NCBI GenBank assembly: GCA_026874595.1
Contig: CM049316.1
Span: 35,907,339-35,971,338 of the forward strand
Reading direction: 5' to 3'
Source of the DNA: Sipunculus nudus
Taxonomy: Eukaryota; Annelida; Sipuncula; Golfingiida; Sipunculidae
Length of the DNA: 64,000 nucleotides
The notes beneath the pieces are model-generated. The model had not been told where the DNA came from and did not search any database. It saw nothing but the letters and a program-made list of their open reading frames with translations. Below, one piece after another: positions 60,779-64,000 of this stretch (positions are counted from its first letter, which is position 1; each line of letters opens with the position of its first letter). A program made the translations under genes and the position numbers.

Positions 60779-62719
60779 TAAACTTAATCTTATTTCAAAT
60801 AATTATAATGATTTAGAAAATAAGTTATTTTTGAATTCTAAGCAAGGTTAAGATATAACATCTTTTAATAAATGGATTCAAAGCCTTTAATTTTGTTTAT
60901 TAATTTATTTTATATGCAATATTATAAAATTATTCTCTGAAAAGTGGGGGGGGGGGATGATTACATTGACCACATCCCCCCTTGCAAAAAAGTGGGGGGT
61001 ACTGTAGATTCAGAAATATTAGTTGGGATTTTATTTTCGTGGTTTTCGTGGATCAAGATAATCCACGAATTCATGATTCCAACGATCAAAAATCACACGG
61101 ACAGAGGATATACGATATCTTAACGGCAGCTTGTGGTCGACTTTATATATATAATTGTTACCGCTAGCTGACTTTTCAATAAAGATACAAAAATTGTTTA
61201 TTAATATTTTTATGATTGATTTTATACATTTATTAAATGCACTGAATTGCTTTTCGTAAATTACTATTAAAATGCTGGATTTATAAATCTTCTTTTGTCA
61301 ATTAAATTATTTCCCCTAATATCGTAAAAACACGGCGCCCCTGATATATTTACAATAAAACAATATCAAAGAATAATTTAAACTGAAAACGTATCCCCAC
61401 ATTTCCTCTTATCAACATTTCGGGTGAAAATTCAAGAACAATACCACATTTCTGTCGCGCAAAGCGGTAGTTCTGAAACGCCAAGAACGGTACACAAGTT
61501 CCAATGTTCGTAACCACAGCTACCGAGGCACGGCTTTTTCGGAACCGGCCTTTTCAACCTTCTTTCAATAGAGATTAAACGAGACTTACGTTACCTATTG
61601 GCCTAAAACACAAGCGCCATGTAAACTCATTTGCATTACCGCGAGTTGCGTGCATAACAGTGAGCAATTATTAATACATGAAGGCGGTACTTCTTCCGAT
61701 TATTGTCGATAGTTGTACATATATGTTAACGCAAGTAAGCGCCACAGAATACTAGTAGGCAAATTATTTCTTTATAATTTCCAAATATAGCTGAAATGAT
61801 GAATGACGAACGAACCGTGTCTCATCTCACCGCCCCGTCAGGAATATACAGGCGCCACATGTGACTATCGCCTAGATTAAAAAAAAGTTATAAACCTTCA
61901 TGTCATTGTGGACGGTCCCGTTTCATTTTTCCTCCGGTCAAGTGATGGTTTACGTTTTCTGTGAACATGGTGTGATGGGGTGTTATAACTGGTAGCCGAT
62001 GTATCGGTTGTTACAAATAATAGCCGATGTATCGCCCGGCACTTTCGGTCACGGCTGATTAATTCTTCGTTAGGCTCGGGTCGGGCGGAGCATGTTTGTT
62101 CAACACTGACCCGATTGATCGCGGTACAGGCGCACCGGGTGATAAGCATCAAAGCCGAACCACCTGTGTACATCGGGCTCGTCTTCCTTGCGCACATGGA
62201 GGTATAAATAAACATAATTTCCTAAAGTTTTCTGTGTCTTTCCACGAATTCAAATACCCCAAGATATGCGTTTTGTACAAAAACCACGAAATTTTAAGCC
62301 CACGATATTATCTGAATCCACAGTATATATACCCCCATCCCCCCCCCTATATTGACGCCCCTGACAATATTATAAATTTCGGACAATGTCATATAATGAT
62401 AGACATTTGGACGATATTCTTTCAATAATTTTTACCTCCGGATTGTGACTATATAGTTTTTTTTTAAAAACTCGACATGTTTTGCTTGGAAAGGTTTTTT
62501 AAAAGGACAAGTCCATTGCCTGTTGGTGGTTGCAGTCTTTGAATAAAAACGAAGGCAACCATGTAAGTTACTTTATTAATAAACAATCTGTATTTCAGAT
62601 TTTCACGTATTAGAGTCGCATTTCTTAAGATAAATATTTTGGTATACATTGTAATTGCTTTCTTCAGAAACTAAATGCACAAAGATCCTTGATCAGAATA
62701 CTTTCTCCTTGTTATCTTG

Positions 62720-63003
62720 AACCCAAAAGAACCATTTAAAAACCCTATAAATCATTGTAAAGAACCAAAATGAACCATTTAATAACCATAAAAAAGCACC
62801 TAAAGATCCCTAAAAAGAACCCAAAAGAACCCTTTGATTGTAATGCAAAGGTTCTTGAAAGAACCCTTCAAAGAACCCTTTACCGGTTTTTTTAAAGAAC
62901 CCCTAGATAGGGTTCTTTTAAAGAACCCGTACGGGTTCTGCTATTGGGACAAGCCAAAGAACCCCTGGAGGTTCCATAAAGAACCTTTCTTGCAAAGAGT
63001 GTA
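62720..63003 (-). mobile_element. GGTTC-rich foldback element, copy 2 (minus)
   Basis: Right end aaagaacctttcttgcaaag then agtgta is the inverse of the cactcttagaaaaaagggttc terminus at 35,879. The interior has alternating GAACC and GGTTC blocks (gaacccctagatagggttc). The left part is more decayed (gaaccatttaa repeated). Confidence 0.65.
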
Positions 63004-63111
63004 CGCGAATAGGAAAATACAGAATACAGAATCATAATCGTTTGCAAGTTATGTCGAGATTTCATCATTTTACCATCATTTGCGGTTCGTGTGTGTGTGT
63101 GTTGGGGGGGG

Positions 63112-63182
63112 GGGGGATATCAGGAGTTGAACCGGGGGTTTTTCAAGCCGTGATTTAACGCGCTAACCTATGTCCTATCCCT
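63112..63182 (-). repeat. tRNA-like remnant, probably SINE-derived
   Basis: The minus strand reads gggata, then ggttagcgcgttaa, an A-box-like stretch, then ccggttcaactcc (B box) and tatccc, the last pairing with the first six bases. Arm lengths are irregular and no clean anticodon stem can be drawn, so this is a degenerate tRNA-derived sequence, not a functional tRNA. Confidence 0.35.
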
Positions 63183-63395
63183 ATTCGATATATGCATTTA
63201 CGATCATCTATTTGGGGAAATTTACCTAAGGAAACTTACAAAATCTTGATCTCTTTCGTGGGAAGAGAACCCCTTTTTTATTGGGGAATACAGTATTTGT
63301 AACTTTCAATTACGATTTTGAGCAAACATCATTACATATTACTTAGGTATTGTAATCTTTTCCCCTAATATGCCTTCTCATACTTTTCTTGGCAG

Positions 63396-64000
63396 GTTAC
63401 GGCAGGATTCTTCCGTGGCCGACATTCAAGAGGCTTCGATGGCCGGATTTGACTTTAAAGTACAACACCTCAAGACACTGACCCGTTACAATGATGCCGG
63501 TGACTTAGAGTTAGACCTGGTTGGCCAAGGTTTGCGTAAAGTCCCACCAGGCGTGTTCGCCATCGAAAAACTGAATATTTTGTTGTTATCAGAAAACCCA
63601 ATGCGGCGCCTTCCGCCAGATCTCGTTAACCTCACGGAACTACGCGAGATTTCAGCGCTACAATGCCAGTTGACTCGTTTCCCGCCTGTGTTAGGGTCGT
63701 TGACGTCACTGCAGACATTGCGCCTCTCTTTAAACCCGCTGACTCGTTTTCCCACGTCTTTGATCCTACTTAAAGATCTGGCGAACTTAGAACTTGTCAT
63801 GTGCAGCTTAGATGAAATTCCAGAGTGTATATATACACTAACTCACCTTAAACATCTGGATATGAAATGCAACCGGATAACTTACGTATCTAGAATGATA
63901 AAAAATCTTAAGAGACTGATTTCTCTTGACTTGGGTAACAATCCTTTCGGGGAATTCCCAAAAGAATTATGTTTGTTGGGATCCCTTCAGAATTTAAGTT
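63396..64000 (+). CDS. leucine-rich-repeat protein, exon 2, runs off window
   Basis: Acceptor catacttttcttggcag, then an open frame to the window's end (about 201 codons). After a short N-terminal stretch come repeats of the intracellular, Ras-suppressor type (LxxLxLxxNxLxxFPxxL): LELDLVGQGLRKVPPGVF, LNILLLSENPMRRLPPDLV, LREISALQCQLTRFPPVL, LQTLRLSLNPLTRFPTSL, LANLELVMCSLDEIPECI, LKHLDMKCNRITYVSRMI and LISLDLGNNPFGEFPKEL. No signal peptide is seen, so a cytoplasmic scaffold or a Roco/MFHAS1-like protein is plausible; the downstream domains that would decide lie outside the window. The minus-strand frame here is a shadow. Confidence 0.9.

Larger units (their letters stand above)
58384..63395 (+). 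other. intron of the LRR gene (proposed)
   Basis: 5,012 bp, AT-rich, containing C/G-runs (58,440-58,452; 60,641-60,648; 60,948-60,957), TA repeats, the second GGTTC element and a tRNA-like remnant. No internal coding exon was recognised; the frames at 60,032-60,430 and 61,898-62,215 have no support. Confidence 0.5.

Noticed and set aside
61898-62215. 105-codon minus-strand frame
   Set aside because: No recognisable domain, a poor composition for a protein and no exon signals; it lies in the proposed LRR intron.
63486-63800. 104-codon minus-strand frame
   Set aside because: It is the shadow of the LRR exon on the opposite strand.

Overview
This is eukaryotic, intron-rich, AT-rich animal DNA. 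Genes occupy a small part of it; most of the rest is introns, decayed transposons and simple repeats. The repeat content suggests a marine lophotrochozoan, most likely a mollusc: Helitron/Helentron-type non-autonomous elements with internal tandem repeats (the layout of bivalve 'pearl' elements), GTCCGTCC-rich elements, long poly-G/poly-C tracts and an APE-type LINE. The species assignment is an inference from repeat style, not something read directly.

Region 1 (1-19,253, + strand) holds the 3' two thirds of a SAMHD1 homologue, a dNTP triphosphohydrolase of the HD superfamily. Thirteen coding exons can be placed with consensus splice sites and consistent phases. They run from just after the first HD-motif histidine (off the left edge) to the stop codon at 19,143. 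One exon is present as two diverged 92-nt copies (5611-5702 and 7825-7916) with the same phases. Including both copies, or neither, brings an early stop codon, so exactly one must be used: a mutually exclusive exon pair. The exon covers the substrate and allosteric-site segment equivalent to human residues 355-385, and the copies differ at positions equivalent to human Gly357, Asn358 and Val378. The introns carry a recent 310-bp tandem duplication, two Helentron-like elements with tandem cores (about 180-bp and exactly 280-bp units) and a MITE-like element.

Region 2 (19,254-47,500) is mostly intergenic. It contains a 5'-truncated dead LINE (24,590-27,516), a repeat family with GCTCAGCTG/CAGCTGAGC ends, a GGTTC-rich foldback family, a diverged inverted repeat whose right arm has been interrupted by a Helentron-like element, and many microsatellites. 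On the minus strand at 36,847-38,285 there is a tentative gene 3' end with one terminal exon and two alternative-looking upstream exons.

Region 3 (47,518-49,274, + strand) is a two-exon gene, or gene 3' end, for an unrecognised 392-residue protein with an N-terminal charged coiled-coil-like segment and four Cys-pair motifs.

Region 4 (49,275-58,261) is again repeats, including trinucleotide arrays and degenerate elements. Region 5 (58,376 to the right edge, + strand) begins a leucine-rich-repeat protein gene. Its first coding exon gives only eight coding bases, and after a 5-kb intron a long LRR exon runs off the window.

The three gene loci show no evident functional link. No rRNA, CRISPR array or intact tRNA was seen.
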